Of a stretch of 64,000 bases of DNA, positions 41,789 through 50,730 are shown piece by piece. The number at the start of each line of letters is the position of its first letter. Positions within the stretch are counted from its first letter, which is position 1. The stretch comes from JAAEPI01 sp964352625 (GTDB lineage Bacteria > Bacteroidota > Bacteroidia > Cytophagales > Cyclobacteriaceae), in NCBI GenBank assembly GCA_964352625.1, contig CAYGSD010000007.1, forward strand, positions 62,001 through 126,000, given 5' to 3'. The notes under the pieces are model-generated. The model did no database searches. It had not been told where the DNA came from and was given only the letters and a program-made list of their open reading frames with translations. The position numbers were made by a program, and so were the translations under genes.

Positions 41789-42481
41789 CTATTCCTTAAT
41801 ACATCGAATCGATGTTCCAAACCAAATACTGGCGTCATCTACCAGTACCTCATCATCGCTATTTAGGAGGTTAATAGCAACGTAGGTAAAATCATCGTTT
41901 GGCGTCATGACCATCCAGTTAGCCACTATGCCATCTACTTTGGGCGTACCAAAAGTATCAACATAACCTGCCGGCAGAGCATTGAATCCAAATGCATCGT
42001 CACCATGACCGTCATTCACCCAGCCTGAAGTACTTTTAAGCGCCTTGCCTTCTTTGTTAGAATATCCATTATTCGCTAAGAATGTCAGTAGCTCATTCCA
42101 GTCATCTTCCGATGGTATCTTCCAGCCCACAGGGGCAAGTTTTCCGCTTTCTGCGGCTGCATAGTTGTATATCACTCCATAGTAGTCAAATGGCAGGTCT
42201 TCTTCAACAGCATTGTTCATATCCGATGTGCTGGCCCATTGGTAGCGGCCTTCATCCCGCGACCAGTTATCGTTACCTCCGTTCTCAATCGATGTACCGT
42301 CATTGTACTTTGTAGTTTTAAGGTTTTCGGCCATCCAGATTTGATCACCGATTTGGATAGTTAAGTATTCATTGCCTTCTATGTCTACAACTGTTTCAAT
42401 TTTGGATGGTGTATCGTCTCCGCCGCAACTAAGAAAGATCATCAGCGAACAAAGACTAAGTGCGAGTATTGCTTGTTTCAT
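41789..42481 (-). CDS. FISUMP-domain lipoprotein
   Basis: A 230-residue lipoprotein: MKQAILALSLCSLMIFLSC has its lipobox cysteine at residue 19. The FISUMP (Fibrobacter succinogenes major paralogous) domain follows: VVDIEGNEYLTIQIGDQIWM, AENLKTTKYNDGTSI, GVIYNYAAAESGKLAPVGWK, IPSEDDWNELLTFL, and the ending DASIWFGTSIRCIKE. The fold resembles a C-type-lectin-like surface domain found widely in this phylum; the ligand is unknown. The gene is convergent with the MATE transporter gene and probably monocistronic. Confidence 0.9.
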   Translation of the reverse strand: MKQAILALSLCSLMIFLSCGGDDTPSKIETVVDIEGNEYLTIQIGDQIWMAENLKTTKYNDGTSIENGGNDNWSRDEGRYQWASTSDMNNAVEEDLPFDYYGVIYNYAAAESGKLAPVGWKIPSEDDWNELLTFLANNGYSNKEGKALKSTSGWVNDGHGDDAFGFNALPAGYVDTFGTPKVDGIVANWMVMTPNDDFTYVAINLLNSDDEVLVDDASIWFGTSIRCIKE

Positions 42482-42568
42482 TTTTTATGAAATATCTCTT
42501 GGGAAGTAAAATTATGTCCCAGCGATTTTTGTGCGAGAGGTGAAGATACGTTTCAAAATTGAAAATTA

Positions 42569-42600
42569 GTTTCCCCCATGGAGGGGATTTGAGGGGTCCA
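42569..42600. repeat. Dispersed G/C-rich repeat in the FISUMP-kinase gap
   Basis: TTTCCCCCATGGAGGGGAT and TTGAGGGGTCC form a partly palindromic element (CCCCC/GGGG) of the kind scattered through Bacteroidota genomes. It lies 29 bp past the kinase stop codon on the kinase strand and could act as its 3' hairpin. The rest of the 148-bp gap is unremarkable. Confidence 0.45.
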
Positions 42601-42629
42601 TTTTTCCGAGAAGGTGGTAAGGATGCGTT

Positions 42630-44573
42630 TCATTGCTTTTGAGTAGCTAAGGGCAACATGATAGTAAAGCAGGTTTCTTTATTCGGAACCGAATCAACTG
42701 AAATAGTACCACCGTGCAGCTCCACTAAATCTTTGACCAAAGACAATCCAATTCCCTGCCCTCCTGCCATGTTGGAGCCACTGGCCGATCGATAATATCT
42801 ATCAAATACCTTCTCAATCCTATCTTCTAAAATGCCAGGCCCATCATCAAGGATTTTTAACTCAAGGTGGGAATCATTTGTACTGATTTCCATGCCTACC
42901 CTAGAGCCTGTGATATTGTATTTGAAGGCATTTCCGACCACATTGAATACAATTTTTTCCAAGGCACTTTTGTCTGCTTGAATTGAAAGGTTTTGTGGAA
43001 CAGTTGATTGGTAATCGAATCGAATATTTTTCTTTCGATCCCCTGTCTCGAACATTTTGGCCAGGGTGCCGAAGAAACCATTGACATCAATTTCCGAGTA
43101 AGTCAACTGATACCGGTTTTCCTCCAATTGAATCAATTGATTGATCTCTTCAGTCATTTTGATTAGCCTTTCTGTGGTTTCATCAATATGACCTAGGTAG
43201 GTCTGTGTTTCTTGGGACAAAGTGTCATCGGACGTCTTCATCAAATCCACAAAACCCTTGATAAGAGAAGCCGGAGCACGGATGTCATGCGATATGTTCG
43301 CAAAAAAGGTGGATTTGGTTGTGTCCAATTCCTTCAATCTTTCCGATTGTTCCCTGATCAAATCCCTGTCCCGCTGAATGATCAGGTTCTTTTTCCGACG
43401 TTTCTGATTCAGTAGATAAAGTGCAATGGTGGCCATTCCAAGTAAGATGGCTCCTACAATGAGTGTGGTGGTCAGTTTCTTCTGTTTTTGAATAACCTCT
43501 TCCCTCAAATCTGCCTGTTGTTGCAAAGCAGCGTTTTCATATTCGGATCGGAGAGAACTAATCAAAGAAACATTTTCCTGGCTCATCAAGGTGTCTTGAA
43601 GTAGTTGAGCTTCCTTGAATATTTCATACGCCTTCTGATACTCGCCATTGGTATAAGCCACCTGATGTAAGACCTCCATTGAGTTGATCAGTAGCTGGGC
43701 ATAATTCATTTGCTTGGCGTACTCGTTCGTGATGCTCATGTAGAACTCTGCTGAATCCCTGTTTCCTATTCTAAAGTGGAAATAACCCAGATGTTGGTTC
43801 GCAAATGCCTCCATTTCTTCGTCTTCAGCTTGCCTTGCAACTTTGAGCGCTCGATGATACTGGGTGAATGCCTCATCCAAATGTCCAAGTCCTTCCTCAG
43901 CAATACCAAGTCCCGCAAGGTCCGAGCTTAGATTACGGAGATTCTTGGATTGCTCGTTTAACCGAATGGCTCTGTTGTAGAAAACAACCGCTCCTTCATG
44001 ATTTGCCTCTTCCGACATCATCCCACCTATGTTGCCAAGCACATTGGTCAATCTGGCTGTATCTCGAATGTTGGTGAAGATTTCAATGCACCGGTCGTAG
44101 TAAGGCCGAGCGGTTTCATGCTCCCCGATGTAGTTGTAATTGTCAGCAATCTTGTCGAGCGACTTGCCCATGCCAAGCGAATCTTCAAGGACAGTGAATT
44201 TTTCCAAAGCTGTGTTAAAATGTTTCAGTGACCGTAACCGAATGTCGCGATACATATAGCTCAGGCCAAACTGAAAATTGGCTTCAGCAACGGTGGAGTC
44301 AGCCAGAGCTAACATTAAACATTTTCTTAAAACAAAATCCGCCCTTTCGTACTCGTAATTGGAGACCAGCAGACTCCCAGCATTTAGCAAAATGTACGCC
44401 TGCATTTCCTGATCGTCTTCAAGGGAAATGGCTTCATTTATCAGGTTGGAAAGTGCGATGGTATCCTCTAGGGCAATCCTCTGTATTTGGTTCACCAAAG
44501 AATCAGCATTATTGGTTTTGGCGAAAGCCAAGGAAGAAAACAAAACGAATAGAAACGGCCCAAAAATTCTCAT
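42630..44573 (-). CDS. Sensor histidine kinase with periplasmic TPR repeats
   Basis: A 647-residue membrane kinase. The signal peptide (MRIFGPFLFVLFSSLAFA) leads into a periplasmic TPR domain of at least seven units (about 50-350: AYILLNAGSLLVSNYEYERA, GMGKSLDKIADNYNYIGEHE, LTNVLGNIGGMMSEEANHEG). A coiled-coil and one transmembrane helix follow (about 374-393: TTLIVGAILLGMATIALYLL). The HisKA region has FFANISHDIRAPASLIKGFV with the phospho-acceptor histidine, and the HATPase_c domain ends with LDDGPGILEDRIEKVFDRY and GGQGIGLSLVKDLVELHGG. There is no response regulator next to it; its partner is unknown. Periplasmic TPRs in a kinase suggest it senses a protein or peptide. Confidence 0.92.
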   Translation of the reverse strand: MRIFGPFLFVLFSSLAFAKTNNADSLVNQIQRIALEDTIALSNLINEAISLEDDQEMQAYILLNAGSLLVSNYEYERADFVLRKCLMLALADSTVAEANFQFGLSYMYRDIRLRSLKHFNTALEKFTVLEDSLGMGKSLDKIADNYNYIGEHETARPYYDRCIEIFTNIRDTARLTNVLGNIGGMMSEEANHEGAVVFYNRAIRLNEQSKNLRNLSSDLAGLGIAEEGLGHLDEAFTQYHRALKVARQAEDEEMEAFANQHLGYFHFRIGNRDSAEFYMSITNEYAKQMNYAQLLINSMEVLHQVAYTNGEYQKAYEIFKEAQLLQDTLMSQENVSLISSLRSEYENAALQQQADLREEVIQKQKKLTTTLIVGAILLGMATIALYLLNQKRRKKNLIIQRDRDLIREQSERLKELDTTKSTFFANISHDIRAPASLIKGFVDLMKTSDDTLSQETQTYLGHIDETTERLIKMTEEINQLIQLEENRYQLTYSEIDVNGFFGTLAKMFETGDRKKNIRFDYQSTVPQNLSIQADKSALEKIVFNVVGNAFKYNITGSRVGMEISTNDSHLELKILDDGPGILEDRIEKVFDRYYRSASGSNMAGGQGIGLSLVKDLVELHGGTISVDSVPNKETCFTIMLPLATQKQ

Positions 44574-44728
44574 AGCAACAATAACCTGCTTAAGATAATC
44601 CAGAAAGATCTAATCAGAGAATGATTCAATTCATCTCTCAAGAAAAATGATGTCTTGTTGCTTAGTTGCCCTATCTATTGCAGTTTATATCTCGTCAATT
44701 TTTGGCCAATTCCGCTACCTTCGGCGGC

Positions 44729-45937
44729 ATGAAAAAACAGGCTGCTCTGATTTTTATTTTCATCACTGTTCTGATCGATATTCTGGGCATTGGCTTGATC
44801 ATCCCGGTGGTACCGGCACTGATCGCCGAGCTGACAGGTTTTGACAATAGTACCTCCTCTCTTTTCGGAGGAATTCTGGCAGCTACTTACGCCATCACGC
44901 AGTTTTTCGCTGCTCCGATTTTGGGTGGCCTGAGTGACAAATACGGAAGAAGACCACTGCTGCTCACCTCGCTGATTGGACTGGGGCTCGACTATATCGT
45001 CATTGTTTTTGCCCCAACGCTGATTTGGCTTTTTGTAGCTCGCATGATTTCCGGCCTATGCGGGGGTAGCATCACAGTGGCCAATGCCTACATCGCCGAC
45101 ATCAGCACTAACGAGAACAGAGCAAAGAACTTCGGTATGATCGGAGCTGCTTTTGGCTTGGGATTCGTTGTTGGACCCACGGTTGGGGGCTTTTTGGGAG
45201 AATTAGGCACGAGGGTGCCGTTCATGGCTGCTGCTGGCCTTTCGCTTTTGAATGCCGCCTATGGCTTCTTTGTGGTGCCAGAGTCACTACCAAAAGAAGA
45301 CCGGCGGGACTTTTCGTGGAAGCGCGCTAACCCCTTCGGCACCTTGAAAAGAATATTGAGCCATACCAAAATCGTCTGGTTGGTAGTGGCCCTTTTTGTG
45401 ATCTACGTGGCAGCAAATGCTACGCATGCCAACTGGTCCTTTTTCACCATTGAAAAATTTGGATGGTCTTCACTTCAGATTGGGCTTTCGCTAGGATTTG
45501 TTGGCGTCATGGTCGCCATTGTTCAGGGTGCTTTAGTAGGTCCCATCGTTAAGAAAATTGGGGAGAGGAGTGCAGTGTATTGGGGCTTTGCGTTCAATGC
45601 CTTTGGTCTTTTTATGATGGGCATTGTGACCGAGTCGTGGATGGTGTATGCGGTTATTGTCCCGTATGCATTTGGCGGGTTGGCAGGGCCTTCTTTGCAG
45701 TCTATAATGACAGCACAGATTCCGAAAAATGCCCAGGGAGAATTGCAAGGTGGGCTCACCAGTGTGATGACCCTGACAGCTATTGTTGGACCACTTCTGA
45801 TGACGGGGATTTTTCGCTACTACACCAATCCTGAGAACGATATTTATTTCCCGGGTGCTCCTTTTGTTATGGGGACGATCTTGGCCCTTCTGAGTATTGC
45901 CATTGTGAGAATTTCTCTGAGCAGATTGAAGAGCTAA
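44729..45937 (+). CDS. MFS transporter of the TCR/Tet family
   Basis: A 402-residue major facilitator protein with twelve transmembrane helices. The start is the ATG at 44729 (MKKQAALIFIFITVLIDILG); an upstream in-frame ATG at 44666 would add a non-hydrophobic segment. Motif A is GGLSDKYGRRPLLL between helices 2 and 3, and the helix 5 antiporter-type motif is GFVVGPTVGGFLGELG, as in drug:H+ antiporters such as TetA. Substrate unknown; tetracycline or another drug is possible but not shown. It is divergent from the histidine kinase gene, and TACCTTCG six bases before the ATG resembles a TAnnTTTG element. Confidence 0.9.
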   Translation: MKKQAALIFIFITVLIDILGIGLIIPVVPALIAELTGFDNSTSSLFGGILAATYAITQFFAAPILGGLSDKYGRRPLLLTSLIGLGLDYIVIVFAPTLIWLFVARMISGLCGGSITVANAYIADISTNENRAKNFGMIGAAFGLGFVVGPTVGGFLGELGTRVPFMAAAGLSLLNAAYGFFVVPESLPKEDRRDFSWKRANPFGTLKRILSHTKIVWLVVALFVIYVAANATHANWSFFTIEKFGWSSLQIGLSLGFVGVMVAIVQGALVGPIVKKIGERSAVYWGFAFNAFGLFMMGIVTESWMVYAVIVPYAFGGLAGPSLQSIMTAQIPKNAQGELQGGLTSVMTLTAIVGPLLMTGIFRYYTNPENDIYFPGAPFVMGTILALLSIAIVRISLSRLKS

Positions 45938-46287
45938 CTTTTCTTTAGAGCGTGCCAAGTCCAAACTCCGGCAATTGCCTCTACCACTGAAAATAAGACG
46001 AGTGCCATGGTGCCTCTCTCAAAGAAGTACAGCCAGACAAAAAAGCCAAGCTGCAGCAAGCGAATCTGAACAGTGAAGGTAAAAAATGGTCGAAGGTTTT
46101 CTTTCCCGTTTCTGATGTAGTAATAGCCGAGCACTGCCACCACAAAACCCAAGACGATTCGCCACACGCTATCAGGGTCAGGGATGCCAATCGCTTGGAG
46201 AACCGAACTGGGGGCCACCATCAAAAAAACGCCTTCCAACATCAGATAAATACCAAATACCCAAACAGTTCTTGCAGCTTTAGTCAT
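45934..46287 (-). CDS. Small membrane protein with four predicted helices
   Basis: A 117-residue membrane protein from the ATG at 46287 (MTKAARTVWVFGIYLMLEGV); a TTG ten codons upstream is less likely. Hydrophobic helices lie at about 8-28, 45-60, 70-85 and 92-112, including VWRIVLGFVVAVLGYYYIRN and LLQLGFFVWLYFFERGTMAL. I do not recognise a named family. It is convergent with the MFS gene, sharing four bases at the stop codons. It is divergent from the exported gene at 46335 with a 47-bp gap. Function unknown. Confidence 0.7.
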   Translation of the reverse strand: MTKAARTVWVFGIYLMLEGVFLMVAPSSVLQAIGIPDPDSVWRIVLGFVVAVLGYYYIRNGKENLRPFFTFTVQIRLLQLGFFVWLYFFERGTMALVLFSVVEAIAGVWTWHALKKS

Positions 46288-46334
46288 TGTTTGTTCTTTT
46301 ACAGACTTGTCCACCAAATGTACAAACTCATCCG

Positions 46335-46979
46335 ATGAAAAAATTAGCGTTTATACTCCTCGTTTTCCCTGCCATCCTCTCGGCACAGACTCCCGAAGAA
46401 GTCCTTCAAAAAGCAGTGAAGTACCATGACCCAATGGGTGAATGGAAATCGCTAAAAGCCACTTTTATTTTTAGCGAAACACGCCCAGACGGAGAAGATC
46501 GCAAAACCATTCTGGAGTTAGACAATTCGAAAAATTGGCATAAGATCAATCGAAACGATGAAGAAATCTATGAAGTGAACAGTCAAGGCAAAGTGAGAAT
46601 TGTAAAAGGCGATGGCTCAGAAGATCGTGCAAAAACCCTGAGGAGTTATTACGTTTTTCTTTGGGGTCTTCCGATGAAATTGATGAGTGCTAACACGCCC
46701 ATTCAGCCAAAAGTGTCATCTCAAAAAATCGACGGACTGGATTGCCATGGTGTGGTAGTGAAGTACGACGAAGAGACGTATACCTTCTTTTTCGCAAAGG
46801 AAAATTACCGAATGCTGGCCTATCAGTTTTACAGGAATGACGATTCAGGATTTGGCGAGCTAATCAAACTTAAAGGCGAGCTGATGGTTGGTTCTATGAA
46901 AATACCACAGGAAAGAAGCTGGTACGAGCTCCCAGAAAATAAATATCTTGGTACGGATATTTTAACGGAAGCAAAATGA
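46335..46979 (+). CDS. Exported DUF6503-like protein
   Basis: A 214-residue protein read from the ATG at 46335 (MKKLAFILLVFPAILSAQTP), a good signal peptide. The mature part starts EEVLQKAVKYHDPMGEWKSL and has beta strands such as ATFIFSETRPDGEDRKTILE, HGVVVKYDEETYTFFFAKEN and YRMLAYQFYRND. The pattern 'Y-H-D-P-x-G-x-W' followed by meander strands is that of DUF6503, a Bacteroidota family that resembles outer-membrane lipoprotein-sorting (LolA-like) folds. Periplasmic lipid-binding is possible but unproven. The stop codon overlaps the next start by 4 bp (ATGA). Confidence 0.75.
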   Translation: MKKLAFILLVFPAILSAQTPEEVLQKAVKYHDPMGEWKSLKATFIFSETRPDGEDRKTILELDNSKNWHKINRNDEEIYEVNSQGKVRIVKGDGSEDRAKTLRSYYVFLWGLPMKLMSANTPIQPKVSSQKIDGLDCHGVVVKYDEETYTFFFAKENYRMLAYQFYRNDDSGFGELIKLKGELMVGSMKIPQERSWYELPENKYLGTDILTEAK

Positions 46980-47194
46980 ATATTCTACTCCCAGCACTTA
47001 TCGCTTTCATTGCCATCATTTGGTTTTGGGCACTCCTTGATCTTAGCCGAATAATTATTCCTAATCCCTGGATCAAGACGATCTACTTGTTGCTCATTCT
47101 TGGCTTGCCGCTACTAGGGCCACTCGTATATTTCATGAGCAAACGTCATTTTAGGGGTGCACCCAGAAAATTCGAACCTACTTTCAATGGGTAG
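46976..47194 (+). CDS. Small membrane protein, PLDc_N-like
   Basis: A 72-residue protein with two hydrophobic helices (about 5-24, IALLP... type: LLPALIAFIAIIWFWALLDL; and about 35-55, IYLLLILGLPLLGPLVYFM). The L-D-L-x-R...W-x-x-x-x-x-x-x-P-x-x-G-x-x-x-Y pattern is that of the PLDc_N domain found at the N-terminus of cardiolipin synthases and in short stand-alone proteins. It has no HKD catalytic motif, so it is not an enzyme by itself. Coupled to the DUF6503-like gene by a 4-bp overlap. Function unknown. Confidence 0.7.
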   Translation: MNILLPALIAFIAIIWFWALLDLSRIIIPNPWIKTIYLLLILGLPLLGPLVYFMSKRHFRGAPRKFEPTFNG

Positions 47195-47250
47195 AATGTT
47201 TGGCCAGTGAAGATGGCCTCAATTTTGCCCTTGATTAGAAAATCCTAGCT

Positions 47251-48003
47251 ATGAAAAGGTCTATTCTCTCACTCATACTTGTCAGTTCTCTTTTTACCCT
47301 ATCAGCACAGCAGGCTGGTTTTGGTTTGGTTTTCGGAATTCCACGAAATGAATTTCGTGAAGCCACCAAGGCGGAAGGCTATGGTTTCAACCTAACCGCT
47401 CTTTTCCCTCTTGGTACTGAGGTAGTGAATATTGGCGGCAGCATCAACTATCAGATCTACGGATTGCGTGCGCAGAATAAAGACCTGTACGCTGACATCA
47501 CTTCTGGCGGGTCGGTGATAGGCACCATAGAAATTCCCCTAAGAGTCATCAACACCAATAGCATTTTTGGGATGCATGGCATTCTTCGAGTGACGGCCCC
47601 CACCGATGTTGTTCGGCCATACATGGAGGGCTTGGTTGGGTTTCGCTATATCAGTACCACCACGCGAATAGAAGACAGGGATGATTTCTGGAATGATGAC
47701 GAGGACAATGTGCTCGTGCGCCGTACCAACCTTGCCGACTGGATATTTAGCTACGGAGGTGGAGGCGGCATCCAATTCAACATTGGAGAGGACGTGTATC
47801 TGGATTTGCGCACGTATTATTTGCTTGGAGGCCGAGCCAATTATTACGATGGAAATGACACTAAAAAGTGGGAGGTAGAATTCAACGGCACGGCCTACAA
47901 CGCGAACGACATTGATCCTGATGATTTTTCTATTTCGGCACAGCCAAAAAATTCTCGGACTGACATGCTCATGACTCAAATCGGATTGACTTTTATATTC
48001 TGA
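47251..48003 (+). CDS. Outer-membrane beta-barrel protein
   Basis: A 250-residue protein with signal peptide MKRSILSLILVSSLFTLSAQQ. The mature chain is a series of amphipathic strands (GFGLVFGIPRNEFREATKAE, YGFNLTALFPLGTEVVNIGG, YMEGLVGFRYISTTTRIED, GGGGIQFNIGEDVYLDLRTYY) ending in LMTQIGLTFIF, a C-terminal aromatic outer-membrane signal. It resembles the eight- to ten-stranded OmpA-like/outer_membrane_beta_barrel families. Acidic loops (DDFWNDDEDN) probably face the outside. No partner is evident; it is preceded by a 56-bp gap. Role unknown. Confidence 0.82.
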   Translation: MKRSILSLILVSSLFTLSAQQAGFGLVFGIPRNEFREATKAEGYGFNLTALFPLGTEVVNIGGSINYQIYGLRAQNKDLYADITSGGSVIGTIEIPLRVINTNSIFGMHGILRVTAPTDVVRPYMEGLVGFRYISTTTRIEDRDDFWNDDEDNVLVRRTNLADWIFSYGGGGGIQFNIGEDVYLDLRTYYLLGGRANYYDGNDTKKWEVEFNGTAYNANDIDPDDFSISAQPKNSRTDMLMTQIGLTFIF

Positions 48004-48067
48004 TTTTGACCTACTTCTTTTGCACAATTAGTCATCGCCTTTTACCTTTCGTTCAAATTTCATTGGT

Positions 48068-48361
48068 ATGAGCAAACCGCGCGTCATTAAAGATTTCGAA
48101 GCACTGGACGTTTCAATTCAAGAGCAGATCAAACTTTTCTACCCTGAGGGATTCGAGGATAACCTCATCAAATTCACCAACAAGGAGGGCAAGTACGTGT
48201 CAGCACTGCCTTTCGAGACCGAAGAAAAATACTACCTGGTGAGAATGACTCTTGCGGAGGCGCAAGAACTCGTGGAGGACGATGATGATTACGATGATGA
48301 CGGCAACCTGCGCGAAGAAGTGAAGGACGAGTACGAAGAGAAATACGAGGAAGACGAATAA
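48068..48361 (+). CDS. Conserved acidic protein of unknown function
   Basis: A 97-residue cytoplasmic protein: MSKPRVIKDFEALDVSIQEQ, IKLFYPEGFEDNLIKFTNKE, then VSALPFETEEKYYLVRMT and a strongly acidic C-terminal tail (EDDDDYDDDGN, DEYEEKYEEDE). It is a small conserved protein seen in Cytophagales, sometimes loosely labelled as a DNA primase in databases, but no primase motif exists. The acidic tail suggests interaction with basic proteins. The stop codon abuts that of the convergent SDR gene with zero spacing (48361/48362). Confidence 0.75.
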   Translation: MSKPRVIKDFEALDVSIQEQIKLFYPEGFEDNLIKFTNKEGKYVSALPFETEEKYYLVRMTLAEAQELVEDDDDYDDDGNLREEVKDEYEEKYEEDE

Positions 48362-49198
48362 CTACTCCTCGTAATCAGTCTCCCTGCCCAACTTCTCAAA
48401 CTGATCCAACTCCTCCGTCCATCGCTCAATTTTCTTTCGCTGAATGCTATAAGCAGGACCGCCAAGCACCAAATGAACAGGTGGTTTTTCCAGATCAACT
48501 AACTCAATCATGGCTAGTGCGGCTTTCCTAGGATCGCCTATTTGCTTGCCACTTTCGTTCGCAATATTCTCCATTCGTTGATGAGCTGATTCTTTGTAGT
48601 CCTCAATCCTTGGCTCCACATACGTCGCTGACCTTCCTCCCCAATCCGTGCGAAAAGGACCTGGAGCAACGTTCGTTACTTTAATGCCCAAATGCCGAAC
48701 ATCACCTGCCAATGATTCTCCTATTCCTTCAAGCGCAAACTTGCTGGCGTTGTAAATGCCCATACCTGGGAACCCGTTCAATCCGGCAATGGAAGTCACA
48801 TTCTGAATGTGTCCACTTCGCTGCTTCCGCATGAAAGGCAAGGCCATTTTGATCATGCGCACTGCGCCGTACACATTCACATCAAACTGCCTGATCATTT
48901 CTTCTTCGGGCACTTCCTCGACAGGTCCAAGCGAGCCATATCCCGCATTGTTGATGAGCACATCCAGCCGCCCGAATTTTTCCTCAATCATTTTAGCGCA
49001 AGCATCGATTTGATTTTGATTTTGGACATCCAGCACCACGCCCGTGATCAAACCAGGATTGTGTGCTTCCAGCTCTTCGACCTGACTTTCTTTCCTTACC
49101 GTGCCAATGACATGGTCGCCTTTCTTTGCGATTTCCTTGACTAACTCCGCGCCAAAACCTGTGGAGCATCCTGTGACTAACCAAACTTTCTTTTGCAT
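48362..49198 (-). CDS. Short-chain dehydrogenase/reductase
   Basis: A 278-residue classical SDR oxidoreductase. The cofactor motif TGCSTGFGAELVKEIAKKG (about 8-26) is the TGxxxGxG phosphate-binding loop, followed by VLDVQNQNQ and LINNAGYGSLGPVEEV (NNAG). The active site has NVTSIAGLNGFPGMGIYNAS with the catalytic serine, then Y-N-A-S-K (about 155-159) with the Y-x-x-x-K pair. PGPFRTDWGGRSATYVEPRI follows. This is the oxidoreductase subgroup often annotated as acting on an unknown ketone/alcohol; the substrate cannot be inferred. Probably monocistronic. Confidence 0.93.
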   Translation of the reverse strand: MQKKVWLVTGCSTGFGAELVKEIAKKGDHVIGTVRKESQVEELEAHNPGLITGVVLDVQNQNQIDACAKMIEEKFGRLDVLINNAGYGSLGPVEEVPEEEMIRQFDVNVYGAVRMIKMALPFMRKQRSGHIQNVTSIAGLNGFPGMGIYNASKFALEGIGESLAGDVRHLGIKVTNVAPGPFRTDWGGRSATYVEPRIEDYKESAHQRMENIANESGKQIGDPRKAALAMIELVDLEKPPVHLVLGGPAYSIQRKKIERWTEELDQFEKLGRETDYEE

Positions 49199-49261
49199 GC
49201 CTGAAATTTTTTGTGCTTGAAAGGTAAATCAGAATTTAAGGAGAATGGTTCAGGTCAGCCA

Positions 49262-49317
49262 AACTTGTGGTTTGTCGGAAGTAGATTTCGACAGGCTCAA
49301 TCTGACAGCCACAAGTT
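49262..49317. repeat. Inverted repeat between the SDR and nitronate monooxygenase genes
   Basis: AACTTGTGGTTTGTC and GACAGCCACAAGTT are inverted (one base difference and one gap) around TTCGACAGGCTCAATCT, a phrase typical of dispersed Bacteroidota repeats. It sits in the 208-bp gap 49199-49406, which contains no gene. Confidence 0.5.
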
Positions 49318-49406
49318 CCAGTGTGACAGCAATGGGCTCAAATCTGAAAGCAAACTAATTCAAACTTGACAAAGTAGATTAAGTTGCCAACTGAAACTTA
49401 CAAACC

Positions 49407-50384
49407 ATGAAAGCATCCTTTATTCCTGAATTGTCATTGCCAGCTGTGGCTGCACCTATGTTCCTTATTTCCGGGCCACAGCTCGTGATCGAATGCTGCA
49501 AGGCGGGAATTGTAGGCACGTTCCCTGCGCTCAATCAACGAACTACCGAAGGGTTCGAAGAATGGTTGGTGGAGATAAAAACGGCACTTGAAAAACACGA
49601 ACAGGAAACCGGAAAAAAGCCCGCTCCATTTGGGGTAAATCTGATCGTGCATAAAACCAATCCCAGACTACAGGCTGATCTGGCGATTTGCGTCAAGCAT
49701 AAGGTGCCTTTGATCATTACCTCATTGGGGGCTGTGTCCGAATTGGTAGATGCTGTGCACAGCTACGGTGGGCTGGTGTTTCACGACATTATCAAAAAGC
49801 GTCATGCCGAGAAGGCCGCAGAAGCAGGAGTGGACGGTTTAATCTTGGTCTCTGCCGGAGCGGGCGGACATGCGGGCACGATAAACCCAATGGTGTTGGT
49901 CTCTGAAATCAAGCAATTCTATGACAAAACGATTCTGCTTTCCGGCTGCATCAGTACGGGTAGAGACATTGCCTCTGCCATGCAAATGGGAGCCGACTTG
50001 GCCTACATGGGCACACGGTTTATTAACACCGATGAGGGCAAAGCCGACGATGCTTACAAACAAATGATCATTGATGCCGGAGCAAGTGATGTGGTCTACA
50101 CGGCGGCTGTGTCTGGCGTGCACGCTAATTTCCTACGCCCAAGTTTAGAATCCATGGGTATCACCGAGGAGTACTGGAGCAAATCGGTGCAGGTGGATTT
50201 TGGAGAGGAGCTGAAAGCCGATGAAGCCAAAGCGTGGAAAACAATCTGGTCGGCGGGTCAGGGAGTGGCGAATATCAAGGATTCCATTCCTGTGGCAGAG
50301 TTGGTAGGAAGGCTAAAGACGGAATTTAATTCCGCGATAGAGGAGCAAATCCAGACTCTCGAGAAATACAAGTCAAAAGGGTAA
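49407..50384 (+). CDS. Nitronate monooxygenase-like flavoprotein
   Basis: A 325-residue FMN-dependent TIM-barrel enzyme of the NMO/2-nitropropane dioxygenase family. FMN/phosphate residues are in LPAVAAPMFLISGPQLVIE (N-terminus), FGVNLIVHKTN, ILVSAGAGGHAGTINPMVLV with the catalytic histidine, and LLSGCISTGRDIASAMQMGA followed by DLAYMGTRFINTDEGKA. The family oxidises nitroalkanes or acts as a propionate 3-nitronate detoxifier, or as an NAD(P)H:quinone reductase; the real substrate is unknown. The stop overlaps the convergent NUMOD4-like gene by 12 bp. Confidence 0.9.
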   Translation: MKASFIPELSLPAVAAPMFLISGPQLVIECCKAGIVGTFPALNQRTTEGFEEWLVEIKTALEKHEQETGKKPAPFGVNLIVHKTNPRLQADLAICVKHKVPLIITSLGAVSELVDAVHSYGGLVFHDIIKKRHAEKAAEAGVDGLILVSAGAGGHAGTINPMVLVSEIKQFYDKTILLSGCISTGRDIASAMQMGADLAYMGTRFINTDEGKADDAYKQMIIDAGASDVVYTAAVSGVHANFLRPSLESMGITEEYWSKSVQVDFGEELKADEAKAWKTIWSAGQGVANIKDSIPVAELVGRLKTEFNSAIEEQIQTLEKYKSKG

Positions 50385-50639
50385 ATCCTTTAGATCGGGA
50401 AATAATTCGGTTGGACTAGGATCGAGTTTCAGTTTGGGGCGGATCATATTTAGCGAATACCAGACATTGCGACCATCCTTCCAAATCCAATATCCCTTCG
50501 ATCCTCTGTCAATGATCTTGATTCGGCGCAAGTTGCGGTACTGACGGCCAGTATAGTAAGGCAAGCGATACAGGTGCTTATCTTCTCCAATCCTGTAGCC
50601 TTCAAAATCCGGCAAATCAATAATCCATTTGCTCTTCAT
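50373..50639 (-). CDS. Small NUMOD4-like protein
   Basis: An 88-residue protein. WIIDLPDFEGYRIGEDKHLY (about 5-24) resembles the NUMOD4 motif (W-x-x-I-x-x-F-E-G-Y-x-I-S-x-x-G-x-V) that precedes HNH nuclease domains in phages and homing endonucleases. No HNH residues follow; the rest (RNLRRIKIIDRGSKGYWIWK) looks like a repeat of the DNA-contact module. It may be a free DNA-binding remnant. It overlaps the end of the flavoprotein gene by 12 bases and lies just left of cassette array 2. A TAGTTTTG element sits five bases before its ATG on the minus strand. Confidence 0.65.
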   Translation of the reverse strand: MKSKWIIDLPDFEGYRIGEDKHLYRLPYYTGRQYRNLRRIKIIDRGSKGYWIWKDGRNVWYSLNMIRPKLKLDPSPTELFPDLKDLPF

Positions 50640-50689
50640 CTATACAAAACTATACGTACTAACTAAGTTAAATTTTGAGTTTTGTATAG
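50640..50689. promoter_or_regulatory. Inverted repeat at the left flank of cassette array 2
   Basis: CTATACAAAA (50640-50649) and TTTTGTATAG (50680-50689) form a perfect 10-bp inverted repeat with a 30-nt spacer. The left arm directly abuts the ATG of the NUMOD4-like gene and contains its TAGTTTTG -7-like element, so it could be an operator. A shared TAGATAA follows the right arm, as in the left flank of array 1. Confidence 0.5.
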
Positions 50690-50730
50690 ATAAATTGCTG
50701 ATACATTATTGTTATGTCCAATACTCCTTC